Of a stretch of 64,000 nucleotides of DNA, positions 63,906-64,000 are shown piece by piece (positions within the stretch are counted from its first letter, which is position 1; every line of letters starts with the position of its first letter). The stretch covers positions 511,042-575,041 of the forward strand of contig NW_020312015.1 in assembly GCF_003144115.1 (NCBI RefSeq). The letters are read 5' to 3'. A model generated the notes under the pieces. It saw only the letters and a program-made list of their open reading frames with translations, was not told where the DNA came from and searched no databases. The position numbers and the translations under genes are program-made. The stretch comes from Tilletiopsis washingtonensis (taxonomy: Eukaryota > Basidiomycota > Exobasidiomycetes > Entylomatales).

Positions 63906-64000
63906 TTAGGGTTAGGGTTAGGGTTAGGGTTAGGGTTAGGGTTAGGGTTAGGGTTAGGGTTAGGGTTAGGGTTAGGGTTAGGGTTAGGGTTAGGGTTAGG
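63906..64000 (+). repeat. Telomere repeat (TTAGGG)n
   Basis: Fifteen perfect TTAGGG units and a partial one run to the window edge, G-rich strand reading 5' to 3' outward, as expected of a right chromosome end. The first unit abuts GGATCC-TGGATC with no transition of variant repeats. Confidence 0.99.

Overview
This 64 kb window reads as the end of a chromosome of a GC-rich fungus, most likely a basidiomycete. The reasons are a terminal TTAGGG array at the right edge, genes split by many 40-60 nt introns (GTGAGT or GTGCGT donors, CAG acceptors, CTGAC-like branch sites), pyrimidine-rich leaders, and a fungal gene set (Zn2Cys6 factor, PHO88/SND3, DUF3605, MAM3, Ulp2-like protease). Placement in Ustilaginomycotina is a guess from base composition and intron density. 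I rebuilt exon structures by hand, requiring phase agreement and family similarity. None is checked against RNA.

Left part (1-16 kb): the 3' end of an unrecognised gene, COX10 (minus), a secreted RlpA/expansin-like protein (plus), the 15-exon cullin CUL1 (plus), and a nine-exon Zn2Cys6 transcription factor (minus). A 3.5 kb stretch with no convincing gene follows.

Middle part (16-44 kb): mostly head-to-head pairs of housekeeping genes, many of them mitochondrial. These are GEM1/Miro with a DUF2462 gene, TAM41 with an FAH-family gene, MAM3/CNNM with mitochondrial uL3, then a DUF3605 gene facing the 30-exon RAD50, PHO88, and a Ulp2-type SUMO protease.

Right part (44.7-60.2 kb): CFT1/CPSF1, a protein resembling the bacterial RNase P protein subunit with a mitochondrial-type N-terminus, a 90-residue SCOC-like coiled-coil protein, a rhodanese-methyltransferase fusion, and three unrecognised genes (a zinc-finger-like proline-rich protein, a Ser/Ala-rich protein, a four-helix membrane protein).

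The last 3.7 kb before the telomere is gene-free subtelomere with degenerate repeats, including a short element also found 3.8 kb inward. No tRNA, rRNA, CRISPR array or transposon was recognised. There is one 20-N gap inside a TC microsatellite. The strongest candidate for something undescribed is the nuclear-encoded, bacterial-type RNase P protein-like gene at 50.1-51.0 kb.
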